Shown here: positions 46,712 to 55,407 of the stretch, in pieces
Layout of the letters: each line of letters begins with the position of its first letter
Position numbering within the stretch: position 1 is the stretch's first letter
Assembly: GCF_003130795.1 (NCBI RefSeq)
Contig: NZ_CP029353.1
Span: forward strand, 1,007,501 to 1,071,500
Origin: Azospirillum thermophilum
Lineage (GTDB): Bacteria > Pseudomonadota > Alphaproteobacteria > Azospirillales > Azospirillaceae
Reading direction: 5' to 3'
DNA length: 64,000 nucleotides
The notes under the pieces: generated by a model
The model's input: the letters and a program-made list of their open reading frames with translations, nothing else
Database searches by the model: none
What the model was told of the DNA's origin: nothing
Position numbers and translations under genes: made by a program

Positions 46712-48761
46712 CATCGTCCGCACCCTGGGCCGCGACGTGCTGGAGTCCTCGCCGGACGCGGCGGTCACCCGCGAATGGCTGGTGGCGAACGGGCTGGGCG
46801 GCTATGCGTCGGCCGCCGTGTCCGGCGCGGTGACCCGCCGCTATCACGGGCTGCTGATCGCTGCCCTGCCGGCCCCGCTGGGCCGCGTGCTGATGCTGAG
46901 CCAGCTTCGCGACATCGTCCTCGGCGCCGACGGAACCGAGTATCTGCTGAGCGGCCTCGATCCGGCCGAACCGCCGGCCAATGGCGAGGTGCCGGCCGTG
47001 CTGCTGGAGTTCCGCCAGGAGATGGGGCTGCCGATCTGGCGGTTCCGCGCCGGCGACGCGGTGATCGAGAAGCAGGTGGTGATGCCCCACCGGCAGAACA
47101 TCGTCCACGTCACCTACCGGCTGGTGGAGGCGCCCGGGCGGGTGGCGCTGCGGCTGCGGCCGGTTCTGGCCTTCCGCACGCTGGAGGCGGCGGTGGACGA
47201 GCCGCTGGCCCGCGACTATCGGATCACCGCCAAGGGGCGCCGCTACGAGGTCTCGGCCGGGCCGGACCTGCCGGTGCTGAACATGACGATCGAGGGGGCG
47301 GAGCCGCCGCTGACGCTGGATGGCGGCATCCGGCAGGAGGTCTTCTACCGGCTGGAGGCGGAGCGCGGCTATGAGGCCCGCGGACCGCTGTGGACACCCG
47401 GCTTCTTCAGCGCGACGCTGGAGACCGGGCAGGGGCTGACCTTCGCCGCGGCGACCGAGGCCTGGTGGCGGCTCGACGCGCTGCCGCCGGCCGATGTGCT
47501 GAGCTTCGAGAACGAACGGCGCCGCCGGCTGGTGCAGACGGCCCATCCGGCATTGCGGGAGGGAGCGATGGCCGAGCTGGTGCTGGCCGCCGACAGCTTC
47601 CTGTTCGTGCCGGCCGGCCGCGTCGCCGACCAGATGCGCGCCCGGGCGGAGGGCGACGAGATCCGCACGGTGATCGCCGGCTACCACTGGTTCACCGACT
47701 GGGGCCGCGACACGATGATCAGCCTGGAGGGGCTGACGCTCGCCACCGGCCGGCAGGCGGAGGCGGGGTCGATCCTGCGGACCTTCGCGCACTACATCCG
47801 CGACGGGCTGATCCCCAACATGTTCCCCGACGGCAAGGACCGCGGGCTCTACCACACGGCGGACGCCACGCTGTGGTTCTTCCATGCGCTGAACCGCTAT
47901 GTCCGGGCCAGCGGCGACCGGCACACGCTGCGCATCCTGCTGCCCAAGCTGATGGAGGTGGTCGAGCATCACCGCCGCGGCACCCGCTTCGGCATCGGCG
48001 TCGACGCCAGGGACGGGCTGCTGCGCCAGGGGCAGGAGGGCTACCAGCTCACCTGGATGGACGCCAAGGTGGACGACTGGGTGGTGACGCCGCGCCGCGG
48101 CAAGGCGGTGGAGATCAACGCCCTGTGGTACAACGCGCTGCGCCTGCTCGCCGGCTGGCTGGAGGAGGAGGGGCGGGAGCCGGAGGCGCGGCCGCTGCGC
48201 GAGATGGCCGATCAGGCGCACGGGTCCTTCAACGCGCGCTTCTGGTGCGCATCGGCCGGCCATCTGTTCGACGTGGTGGACGGCGAGCATGGCGACGATC
48301 CGGCCTGCCGTCCCAACCAGATCTTCGCGGTGTCGCTGGACAACCCGGTGCTGGACCGCCAGCGCTGGGAACCGGTGGTGGAGACGGTGCGCGCCCGCCT
48401 GCTGACCCCGCTCGGCCTGCGGTCTCTGGCGCCGGGCAGCCGGGACTACAAGGCGAAGTACTTCGGCGACCTGCGCGCCCGCGATGCCGCCTACCACCAG
48501 GGAACCGTCTGGGGCTGGCTGATCGGCCCCTTCGTCGATGCCTGGCTGAAGCTGCATCCCGACGACCTCGCCGGGGCGCGGCGCTTCCTGGAAGGCTTCC
48601 TGCCGCATCTGGACGAGGCGGGCATCGGGACGGTCAGCGAAATCTTCGATGCCGAGGCGCCCTTCCATCCGCGCGGATGCATCGCCCAGGCCTGGAGCGT
48701 TGCAGAAATATTGCGATCTTGGGTCAGAACGGAATCGCCCATGGACAGCCGGGGAGTGTAA
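46704..48761 (+). CDS. Glycogen debranching enzyme (amylo-alpha-1,6-glucosidase type)
   Basis: 685-residue protein of the archaeal-type GDE family (GH133). The N-terminal domain begins REWLVANGLGGYASAAVSG (about residues 22-40), and the C-terminal (alpha/alpha)6 barrel contains IAGYHWFTDWGRDTMISLEGL and QEGYQLTWMDAKVDDWVVTPRRGK, with the catalytic acids, and ends RGCIAQAWSVAEILRSW. It removes alpha-1,6 branches so that maltodextrins become available for the trehalose pathway represented by treZ. The ATG lies inside the treZ end with AAGGA upstream. Confidence 0.92.
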   Translation: MADIVRTLGRDVLESSPDAAVTREWLVANGLGGYASAAVSGAVTRRYHGLLIAALPAPLGRVLMLSQLRDIVLGADGTEYLLSGLDPAEPPANGEVPAVLLEFRQEMGLPIWRFRAGDAVIEKQVVMPHRQNIVHVTYRLVEAPGRVALRLRPVLAFRTLEAAVDEPLARDYRITAKGRRYEVSAGPDLPVLNMTIEGAEPPLTLDGGIRQEVFYRLEAERGYEARGPLWTPGFFSATLETGQGLTFAAATEAWWRLDALPPADVLSFENERRRRLVQTAHPALREGAMAELVLAADSFLFVPAGRVADQMRARAEGDEIRTVIAGYHWFTDWGRDTMISLEGLTLATGRQAEAGSILRTFAHYIRDGLIPNMFPDGKDRGLYHTADATLWFFHALNRYVRASGDRHTLRILLPKLMEVVEHHRRGTRFGIGVDARDGLLRQGQEGYQLTWMDAKVDDWVVTPRRGKAVEINALWYNALRLLAGWLEEEGREPEARPLREMADQAHGSFNARFWCASAGHLFDVVDGEHGDDPACRPNQIFAVSLDNPVLDRQRWEPVVETVRARLLTPLGLRSLAPGSRDYKAKYFGDLRARDAAYHQGTVWGWLIGPFVDAWLKLHPDDLAGARRFLEGFLPHLDEAGIGTVSEIFDAEAPFHPRGCIAQAWSVAEILRSWVRTESPMDSRGV

Positions 48762-49071
48762 CGCGGCTGTCACATCGGGGGTCGCCCGGAGGTCGCCCCC
48801 GTCCGACGTGCTATGTCGTAACGGCCGATCGCCGCTGCGCCAACCACCGATTCGGCCAGTTGTCAACAGGACACCATCGGCGGAAAAGCTGCGGCATTTG
48901 ACGCCTGGACAGAGATTCCGTTTGACAGATGCACCGGGCCGCGAGTCGCTGGATTTGCTAATTTTCGAGCAAGATCAATGTCTTAACCGAATGCACAAAA
49001 AATGGGCAAATATGCCCCGGCCCTTATGGAGTCAGTGCCGAATCGGCTCTGCTCAACCGTTACCAACAAAC

Positions 49072-49091
49072 TTATCCACAGAGTCTGTGGA
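49072..49091. promoter_or_regulatory. DnaA-box-like sequence within a hairpin
   Basis: TTATCCACA matches the DnaA consensus exactly. The overlapping TCCACAG-AGT-CTGTGGA is a 7-bp perfect inverted repeat. Only one such box is present, so this is not an origin; it may be a DnaA-controlled promoter or a fortuitous hairpin. Confidence 0.35.
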
Positions 49092-49166
49092 GAGTATGAC
49101 AAATCGGTCGCAATTCCGCGTCACGGAGACGTGCGTCCCGCTCCATACCCATAGGAGGTAGCTGCT

Positions 49167-49211
49167 TTGGGTTTTAGGCCCGTGGCGGTCTCCCACCCTA
49201 TAGTCGAGTGA
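49167..49211 (+). CDS. Possible 14-codon micro-ORF behind a strong SD
   Basis: A TTG-started frame (LGFRPVAVSHPIVE, stop TGA) lies six bases after a perfect AGGAGGT. It is too short for codon statistics and starts with a rare start codon. It may be a leader for the membrane protein at 49296, or the SD may belong to a structured RNA. Confidence 0.2.
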   Translation: MGFRPVAVSHPIVE

Positions 49212-49295
49212 GGCTCCTTGGACCCGGCAGGTCCAGACCCGGCGACGGGTCCGGTCGAGGTGCGCTGCCGGTCGGGCGACGGAAGGGAGGTCTTC

Positions 49296-49595
49296 ATGCA
49301 GGGTGTCTTCGGACTGCCGTACCAGCCTCCGCGCAACCGCACGCGATCCCCGACTCTATCCGGATTGCGCGTGGCCGGGGGCTTCGTCGCGTCCGTGCTC
49401 GGTGCGGTCGTGCTGGCGGCGCTGACCCTGCACCTGCTGACGCAGATGGCCGGCCACCTGTCCTTCCAGGACCCGGTCGGGACGCTGGCCGCCATGGGCG
49501 GCATGGCGGTCGTGCTGCTGTTGCTGCTGCCCTTCACCGCGCTCTGCGCCCGGCGGGCCCATTCGGTCTGGGTGCGGGGATCGGAACCGCGCTGA
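49296..49595 (+). CDS. Small two-helix membrane protein of unknown function
   Basis: 99-residue protein with two transmembrane helices (about residues 28-50, VAGGFVASVLGAVVLAALTLHL; about 66-86, MGGMAVVLLLLLPFTAL) and a basic tail. The ATG at 49296 has GGGAGG seven bases before it, better than an in-frame ATG at 49218. No family recognised. Confidence 0.65.
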   Translation: MQGVFGLPYQPPRNRTRSPTLSGLRVAGGFVASVLGAVVLAALTLHLLTQMAGHLSFQDPVGTLAAMGGMAVVLLLLLPFTALCARRAHSVWVRGSEPR

Positions 49596-49705
49596 TCGCC
49601 ACTGGCGGCGTGAAAGAGTTGCCCTGTCGCTCCGCGAACGATTAAATCGCCTGAGACCGGCCGCATCGGACCGGCCGGCAAGGCACGTCGTTTGCGGAGC
49701 GGAGC

Positions 49706-50068
49706 ATGGGCATCCTCGATTTCCTGAAGGTCACGGTGGCCGACAAGGGCAAGGGCAAGACTCCTGCTCCGGCGCGCAAGGCCGCGGGATCGGTCGTCGA
49801 GTTCGACGGCAAGAGCTTTCCCATCGCGGCGATCAATGCCAAGGGCTTCGTCGCCGTCCGGTTCGACGGGTCGCTGGTGACGGGCCAGACCGCCCGCGTC
49901 AGCGTCAAGGTGGACGAACCGGGCGGACGCTTCTCCTTCGCCACGACCATCGGCGTCGCGGACACCTCCGGCGGAAAGCTGACGGCCGACTGGAACGTCC
50001 TGCCGCCCGAGGTGGAGGACGCCATCCGCAAGCTCGCCCAGCCCCGCAAGGGGGCCGGCGGCCGCTGA
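49706..50068 (+). CDS. Small beta-rich protein, possibly PilZ-like
   Basis: 120-residue protein with a Lys/Ala-rich start and a predicted beta-barrel core: VVEFDGKSFPIAAINAKGFVAVRFDG and TARVSVKVDEPGGRFSFATTIG. The strand pattern and the position of IAAINAKGF recall PilZ domains, but the RxxxR c-di-GMP-binding motif is absent, so any ligand is uncertain. A basic KGAGGR tail ends it. It is followed by a hairpin and the convergent deacetylase gene. Confidence 0.6.
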   Translation: MGILDFLKVTVADKGKGKTPAPARKAAGSVVEFDGKSFPIAAINAKGFVAVRFDGSLVTGQTARVSVKVDEPGGRFSFATTIGVADTSGGKLTADWNVLPPEVEDAIRKLAQPRKGAGGR

Positions 50069-50092
50069 TCTTCCGAAACAGGCCCCGTAAGC

Positions 50093-50119
50093 GGACCGGC
50101 CGCGGAGCGCCGCCGGTCC
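50093..50119. terminator. Hairpin between convergent genes
   Basis: Inverted repeat GGACCGGC / GCCGGTCC with an 11-base loop in the 58-base gap between the small beta-rich gene and the convergent deacetylase gene. No T-run. Confidence 0.4.
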
Positions 50120-50126
50120 CGTCCGC

Positions 50127-51779
50127 TCAGTTGCGCGCGGCGGCCGGCGGGGTGGCGGCGGCCGGGGCCGGCATGCCGGCATTGACGATCTTCGGCGCGG
50201 CGACGGTGCGCGCCCGCTCCAGCCATTCCGACAGCGTGACGAACTCGCAGCCCTTGGCGCGCAGCTCGGCGATCACCCGCGGCAGCGCCGCGACGGTGGA
50301 CGGGTAGGTGGAGTGCATCAGCAGCACGTTGCCGGTGCCCGCCCCGGCCTTGATGTTCTGCACGATCTTGTCGGCGTCGCGCACCTGCCAGTCGCGCGTG
50401 TCGATCGACCACAGCACCGACTGCATCTGCTCGTCGCGGGCGATGGTCAGCAGGTCCGTGGTGTAGCGGCCATAGGGCGGACGGAACAGCACCGGGTTGG
50501 CGCCGAAGCCGCGCAGGATGCGGTTGGTCTCGGCGATCTCGAAGCGCTGCGTGTCGGGATTGGCGGCGCGCAGGTCCGAGTGGGTCAGGCTGTGGTTGCC
50601 GATCTCGTGCCCGCCGGCGATGAAGTCGCGGATCAGGTCGCCCTGGTTCTGCGCCACCTTGCCGACCGGGAAATAGGTCGCGCGCACGCCCTCGCGGTTC
50701 AGCACCTCCAGCACCTGACGCGTATGGACGCGGTGCGGGCCGTCGTCGAAGGTCAGGGCGCAGAGGTTCCAGTTCTCCCGCTTCAGCGTGGCGGGCATCA
50801 CGTCGATCTGCGAGTCCGGCATCACCGCGCGCAGACGGCCCTTGCTGCGGCTCTTCTGCTCGATGTCCGCCATGGTGCGGGCATCTTCGTCGTTGTAGGT
50901 GACGGTGCCTTCCGGCGGCGGATTGCCGATGGTGGCGCTGCGGGGAGGCGCCGGGACCGCCAGCGGCAGGGTGGGGGCGGCGGCCACCTGTTGCAGCGGG
51001 GTCACGACCGGTGTCTGGCCGCCGGACTGGCCGCCCTGCTGGCCGCTGGCGGGCTTCGCCTCGGCAACGGTAACCGGCACGGTGACGGAGGGCGCGGCGG
51101 CAGCGGCGGACGCCACCGCAGCGGCGGCCGGGGCGGCGGCGCCTGCCGGAGTTTGGGTCTGGGCTTGGGCCTGGGCCTGGGCCTGGGCTTGGGCCTGGGC
51201 CGGAGGTGTGGCCGGCTTGGCGGCGGAGGCGGTCGACGGTTCGGCTGTCCGGGCCGGCTGGGGCGCGGCCTCGGCAACGCGGGTGGCCGGGGGCGGAGCG
51301 GCTTCCGTGACCAGGCAGCCGAACCCGGCGCCGATCACGCGGCGGCACAGAGCGAGACCGTCGGTTCCGCTGGGGGCCGAGGCGCGCAGGGCGACGCCGC
51401 CGCCCTGCGTCCTGGCGTCCAGCATCACCACCGCAGGTGTCAGGGCGGCGACCAGGTCGGGCTGGCGCCGCTGCAGCGTCTGCCACGCCCACCAGGCATC
51501 GCCTTCCTTCTGGAACAGGCCGAACTGCAGGGTCGGCCCGGCCGGCGCCTTCTGCTCCGCCGCCTTCGCCTGCTCGGCGGGCTTCGTCGCCGGCTTTGCC
51601 GGGGTCGTCACCGTCTTGCTTCCCGCCGCGGCCGGGCCGGGCGGCAGGGTCAGCGACAGCGCTGCTGCACCGCCGAGAAGGAGAAGGGCGAGAACCCGGC
51701 GCCGCTGACCGGCGACATGCCGGCGGGTGGCTCCGTCAAGGGCAGAATCTGGCGCGTCCGGAGGCTGGCTGATCAACAT
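50127..51779 (-). CDS. SPOR-linked polysaccharide deacetylase (NodB family)
   Basis: 550-residue envelope protein. A membrane/signal segment (about residues 30-52) is followed by a SPOR-like domain (LQFGLFQKEGDAWWAWQTL ... CRRVIGAGFGCLV, about 78-160) that would bind denuded peptidoglycan. A long low-complexity Ala/Gln/Pro linker with an AQ repeat follows, and then the NodB deacetylase domain (ALTFDDGPH, HEIGNHSLTH, RPPYGRYT, LMHSTYPST). It probably deacetylates peptidoglycan or a polysaccharide near division sites. The ATG at 51779 is the first of the well-conserved start region; the frame extends upstream to 51872. Confidence 0.87.
   Translation of the reverse strand: MLISQPPDAPDSALDGATRRHVAGQRRRVLALLLLGGAAALSLTLPPGPAAAGSKTVTTPAKPATKPAEQAKAAEQKAPAGPTLQFGLFQKEGDAWWAWQTLQRRQPDLVAALTPAVVMLDARTQGGGVALRASAPSGTDGLALCRRVIGAGFGCLVTEAAPPPATRVAEAAPQPARTAEPSTASAAKPATPPAQAQAQAQAQAQAQTQTPAGAAAPAAAAVASAAAAAPSVTVPVTVAEAKPASGQQGGQSGGQTPVVTPLQQVAAAPTLPLAVPAPPRSATIGNPPPEGTVTYNDEDARTMADIEQKSRSKGRLRAVMPDSQIDVMPATLKRENWNLCALTFDDGPHRVHTRQVLEVLNREGVRATYFPVGKVAQNQGDLIRDFIAGGHEIGNHSLTHSDLRAANPDTQRFEIAETNRILRGFGANPVLFRPPYGRYTTDLLTIARDEQMQSVLWSIDTRDWQVRDADKIVQNIKAGAGTGNVLLMHSTYPSTVAALPRVIAELRAKGCEFVTLSEWLERARTVAAPKIVNAGMPAPAAATPPAAARN
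51152..51205. repeat. Hexanucleotide repeat coding for Ala-Gln units
   Basis: Tandem TGGGCC/TGGGCT units on the plus strand code for AQAQAQAQ in the linker of the deacetylase. Slippage in units of six would change linker length in frame. Confidence 0.75.
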
Positions 51780-52018
51780 CTCGTGTCCCGTGCGTTGGCC
51801 CAGCCACAATTTGCGGGACCGCCTGAGGGTTTTGCTCCAATACCACCACGTTGGTACTAATTCAAACGACAAGCGGGTGCGGACGCAATAGAAGGGATGC
51901 TTTTTCTCCGGGGCGTTGCGGATGGGAAACGGTCCCGCCGTTTCGGAACCTGAGGGGGCCGGCCATGGTTGAGGGCAAAGGACCGGTCACACGTCAGGGA
52001 AAGGAGGGAGCCACCCCG

Positions 52019-52396
52019 ATGGCAGAGGATCTGGAGACCCGTATTCGCCAGCGTGCCTACGAGATCTGGGAGCGCGAGGGGCGACCGGAGGGGCGCCGCC
52101 AGGATCATTGGGAGCTGGCCCGCGAGGAAATCGCGATCGAGGACAACTATCGCGGGACGCTCAAGCCCAACCCGTCCCACGGCCCGGACGACACAGCCGA
52201 GCACACCGAGCCGGTCGAGCCGGTGCTGAGCATGGCGAGCCAGGGCGAGATGCCGGGCATCGCCGACCAGGGCGAGGAGTTCCAGATCCCCGGCACCGGC
52301 GACCGCGAGGCGTGGCCGTCGCCCGATCAGGCGGGGCAGGAAGCCGCCGCGCCCCGCAGCACCGGGCGTGCCCGCCGCTCCCGCAAGGCCGGCTGA
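52019..52396 (+). CDS. DUF2934 protein
   Basis: 125-residue acidic protein. The DUF2934 motif IRQRAYEIWEREGRPEGRRQDHW (shown here in parts: IRQRAYEIW, EREGRPEGR, QDHW) is at about residues 7-29, followed by a Pro/Glu-rich tail and an RRSRKAG end. Function of the family is unknown. The ATG at 52019 is chosen because AGGAGGGAG precedes it; an in-frame ATG at 51965 is an alternative. Confidence 0.82.
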   Translation: MAEDLETRIRQRAYEIWEREGRPEGRRQDHWELAREEIAIEDNYRGTLKPNPSHGPDDTAEHTEPVEPVLSMASQGEMPGIADQGEEFQIPGTGDREAWPSPDQAGQEAAAPRSTGRARRSRKAG

Positions 52397-52468
52397 TCCG
52401 CTCCCCCGCAGGAAGACCGCGCCAAGGCAGGACCGATCCCAAAGGGATCATCCTCGAAAAGGATCACC

Positions 52469-53065
52469 ATGGACACGAATCTGGAAATCGCCTTCCACAA
52501 CATGGACACGGTGCCGGAGGTGGAGACCTACATCCGCGAGCGCGCCGAGAAGCTGGAGACGCTGTTCGACCGGCTGGTCGGCATGCGCGTCGCGGTCGAG
52601 AACCAGCACCGCCAGCACAGGACGGGCAACGTCTTCGACGTCCATATCGAACTGATGGTGCCCGGCAACGACATCGTGGTCAGCCGCCAGCCGCAGAAGG
52701 CGAAGGAGCGCTACGCCAACCCCGACCTGCGCACCTCGGTGCGCGACGCCTTCGACGCGGCCGAGCGGCAGCTCAAGGAATACAAGGACCGCATGCGCCG
52801 CGACGTGAAGGCGCACGATCCCGAGCAGCCGGGGCGCGTCACCCAGCTGTTCCCGGCGGAGGACCACGGCTTTCTGATGACCAACACCGGGACGCAGCTC
52901 TATTTCCACCGCAACAGCTGCCTCAACGTGATGCTGGAGGACCTGCAGACCGGCGACCCGGTGAAGTATGTCGAGACGGTGGGCGACACCGGCCCGACCG
53001 CCTCGAAGGTCTGGCGCGCCGCCGGCGCCGACACCGAACTGCATGCCAGCCTGCAGCGCGGCTGA
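52469..53065 (+). CDS. HPF/RaiA-type ribosome-associated protein fused to a cold-shock-like domain
   Basis: 198-residue protein. Residues 1-115 are an HPF/RaiA (S30AE) domain (LEIAFHNMDTVPEVETYIRERAEKLE, then DVHIELMVPGNDIVVSR), which inactivates ribosomes in stationary phase. Residues about 122-185 look like a cold-shock domain (GRVTQLFP, HGFLMTNTG, LYFHRNSC, GDPVKYVE). The C-terminal long-HPF dimerisation domain is absent. It would bind the ribosome with one end and RNA with the other (inference). AAGGATCACC precedes the ATG. Confidence 0.9.
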   Translation: MDTNLEIAFHNMDTVPEVETYIRERAEKLETLFDRLVGMRVAVENQHRQHRTGNVFDVHIELMVPGNDIVVSRQPQKAKERYANPDLRTSVRDAFDAAERQLKEYKDRMRRDVKAHDPEQPGRVTQLFPAEDHGFLMTNTGTQLYFHRNSCLNVMLEDLQTGDPVKYVETVGDTGPTASKVWRAAGADTELHASLQRG

Positions 53066-53149
53066 CGCGCCGGGAACGGCCAGGGGAGGCGGCAGGGGAG
53101 GCGGGTGTGATATCCGCTCTATCGCGCCCGCCCCATCAGACCCGCCCCA

Positions 53150-54340
53150 TCAGACCCGCTGCGGCGGCTCGGCGGTGGCGGGGGCCGCCGGCTGGGCGAT
53201 CTCGTCGTTCAGGTCGTAGATGTCCGGATGCAGGCGGATGCCACCGTCCTCCTCCACCGTCGCGGTCCAGTAGACGAAGCGGACGGGGATGGGCTGGCCG
53301 AGCTTCACCCACTGCGGCTCCGGCCGGTTCAGCATGCGCTCGACCCGGTCGGGCATCACGCGTTCCGCCGCCAGCATCATTTCGGCGAGCCGCCGCGCAT
53401 CCTCCAGCCGCACGCAGCCGGAGCTGATGGTGCGCAGCTCGCGCTCGAACAGCCGGGGCTCGTTCGTGCCGTGCAGGTAGATGTTGTAGGGATTGGTCAG
53501 GTTGAAGCGGAAGCGGCCCAGCGCGTTGTGGTCGCCCGGCTGCTGCACGATGCGGACCCGGCCCGGCGACACGGTCGACCAGTCCACCGTCTCCGGCGCC
53601 ACCGGCTCGCCGTCGAGATAGACCAGGGCGTTCTGGATGCCGGGCGTTCCCTTGGCGCGCAGCAGGGGGAGCTTGTCCTCCTTCAGCACGGTGGGCGGCA
53701 CGGTCCAGGTCGGGTTGACGATGATGTGGGTGATCCTGTCCTGCAGCAGCGGCGTCTCGCGCGACGGCCGGCCGACGATGGCGCGCATGGTCAGCGCCTC
53801 CTCGCCGTCGCGGACGAAGGTGGTGGTCTGGCTCGGCAGGTTGACCAGCAGGACGGTGTCCGGCGCGGTGTCGCGGAAGCTGCGCATCTCCGCCGCGGTG
53901 CGGCGCATCTGGGCGGCCGTCTCCTGCGGCGTGCGGTCCAGCGCCGCCCGCGTCCCGGCGCCGACCAGCCCGTCGGGCTTCATGCGCTGGCTCGCCTGGA
54001 AGGCCCGCACCGCCATGTCGACCGCCGGGGTGAACTGGTCGCCCGCCTGCTCGGCCGGCAGCAGCCCCAGCTCCGCCAGCCGCTGCGTCAGCCGGGCCAC
54101 CCGCTCGCCCGACACTCCCTTCTTCAGCGTGGCGCCGGATTCGATGCGCGGCGCGGCCGGCGCGGGGTTCCCCTCCATCTCCGTCGCGGCGGCGTCGAGC
54201 CGGTCGGCCCAGCTCGTCAGGGTGTCGCGGTAGGGCGCGGCCTGCGCCGGACGGCCCGCGCCGGCCGAAAGGACGGTCGATACCGCCAGCAACAGGGCGG
54301 TGAACGCCCGTGTCGCGAAGTGGGTGGCGGTTGCGGTCAT
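53150..54340 (-). CDS. L,D-transpeptidase (YcbB-like) with peptidoglycan-binding domain
   Basis: 396-residue periplasmic enzyme forming 3-3 peptidoglycan cross-links. Signal peptide to about residue 35 (AQAA), a peptidoglycan-binding domain at about 75-135 (VARLTQRLAELGLLP...AVRAFQASQRMKPDG) and the YkuD-type catalytic domain with YLHGTNE and ISSGCVRLEDA (catalytic Cys). A Pro/Ala-rich C-terminal tail. Divergent from a DUF882 peptidase gene. Confidence 0.94.
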   Translation of the reverse strand: MTATATHFATRAFTALLLAVSTVLSAGAGRPAQAAPYRDTLTSWADRLDAAATEMEGNPAPAAPRIESGATLKKGVSGERVARLTQRLAELGLLPAEQAGDQFTPAVDMAVRAFQASQRMKPDGLVGAGTRAALDRTPQETAAQMRRTAAEMRSFRDTAPDTVLLVNLPSQTTTFVRDGEEALTMRAIVGRPSRETPLLQDRITHIIVNPTWTVPPTVLKEDKLPLLRAKGTPGIQNALVYLDGEPVAPETVDWSTVSPGRVRIVQQPGDHNALGRFRFNLTNPYNIYLHGTNEPRLFERELRTISSGCVRLEDARRLAEMMLAAERVMPDRVERMLNRPEPQWVKLGQPIPVRFVYWTATVEEDGGIRLHPDIYDLNDEIAQPAAPATAEPPQRV

Positions 54341-54675
54341 GGTGCTTCCCTCGCTTGCCGGTCCCGAGGCGGGATCGCCGCGCCTAATCTAAGCATCCGG
54401 ATGCCCGGACGCGAGCAGCACCGCGCGAATCCCCGCCGGGAACTCCCTTCGTGTGACCTTCCTGCCAGCGGAGCTAGGCGCGCCTATGCATTTTGATCAC
54501 ACCCGGGGAAAATTTTCGATTGCCTATGAGCAAGTCATTCCCTATACGGATAACCGCCGGGCGTCACCACACCATAACGGATATGCCCGGCCACCTCCGT
54601 GATGACCGGGGACCGACCGTAAGAGTCGGCGCTGGTACCTCTCCGCTCGCCAGACGCATTACAGAGGGTTCGGGA
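54341..54675. other. Divergent promoter region, L,D-transpeptidase / DUF882
   Basis: 335 bases between divergent genes. Around 54490-54530 a less GC-rich stretch with GAAAATTTTC (palindrome) and TTGATCACACC could hold a promoter, but I see no gene or known motif. Confidence 0.4.
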
Positions 54676-55293
54676 ATGCTTTTGCGGGATGACGAGCGCG
54701 CCGCGCCCGAAATGGGGCGGCGCGGCTTCCTGGGTTTTGCCGCGGCGGCCTTCGGGTCCGCGGTTTCTGCGACCGCCGTTACGTCTGCCGTGACCGTCGC
54801 CCCCGTGCTGCTCGGCTCCTCGCCGGTCGAAGCCGCCCCGCTGGCGGGTGGTGTCCGGCGGCTGTCGCTGCACAACGTCAACACCAACGAACGGTTCGAC
54901 GGCGTCTACTGGGCCGACGGCCATTACAAGGCCGACGCGCTGAAGCGGCTGGACGTGCTGTTGCGCGACCATCGCGCCAAGCAGGTCTGCAAGTTCGATC
55001 CGCGCCTGTTCGACCTGCTTGCCCGCCTGCACCAGACGGTGGATTCGGACGAGCCGTTCCAGGTGATCTGCGGCTTCCGCTCGCGCAAGACCAACGCGAT
55101 GGCGCGCCGCCGTTCGCGCGGCGTGGCCAAGGAAAGCTACCACATGCGCGGCATGGCGGTGGACATCCGCCTGCCGGACACCGACCTGCGCGGCCTTGCC
55201 GGCATCGCCCGCGGCATGCAGGCCGGCGGCGTCGGCTATTATGCGCGCAGCGGCTTCGTCCATGTCGACGTCGGACCGGTGCGGAGCTGGTGA
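54676..55293 (+). CDS. DUF882 (YcbK-like) exported peptidase, Tat substrate
   Basis: 205-residue protein of the M15-like DUF882 family, related to peptidoglycan amidases such as MepK. The N-terminus has a twin-arginine signal (MGRRGFLGFAAAAFG, about residues 13-27), ending near VEAAPL. The catalytic domain has FQVICGFRSRKTN, SYHMRGMAVDIRL (metal-binding His and Asp) and GFVHVDVGPVRSW (second His). The ATG at 54676 is chosen because it puts the RR motif at the expected place; the frame extends to 54493. Confidence 0.9.
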   Translation: MLLRDDERAAPEMGRRGFLGFAAAAFGSAVSATAVTSAVTVAPVLLGSSPVEAAPLAGGVRRLSLHNVNTNERFDGVYWADGHYKADALKRLDVLLRDHRAKQVCKFDPRLFDLLARLHQTVDSDEPFQVICGFRSRKTNAMARRRSRGVAKESYHMRGMAVDIRLPDTDLRGLAGIARGMQAGGVGYYARSGFVHVDVGPVRSW

Positions 55294-55407
55294 TCCGCAC
55301 CGCGTGACCGGCCGGCTTTCCCTTGCGGCCGGCCTCTGTGCTAGCCTCCCCCCTCCGGCCGGACCGTCCGGCCGGACCATCGGGATCTGGATCGGGATCG
55401 GGGGATC

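Larger units (their letters stand above)
48762..49295. other. Long intergenic region with DnaA-box hairpin and strong SD
   Basis: 534 bases with a lower GC content than the flanking genes. It contains TTGACA (48922-48927), a perfect TTATCCACA (49072-49080) that is part of a TCCACAG-AGT-CTGTGGA hairpin, and an isolated strong Shine-Dalgarno AGGAGGT (49154-49160). No tRNA or recognised ncRNA is apparent, although the length leaves room for one. Confidence 0.5.

Noticed and set aside
49072..49080. Possible replication origin
   Set aside because: Only one DnaA box, no AT-rich unwinding element and no replication genes nearby.
48762..49295. 6S RNA or tmRNA gene in the long gap
   Set aside because: I could not recognise the conserved parts of either RNA; left as an unexplained gap.
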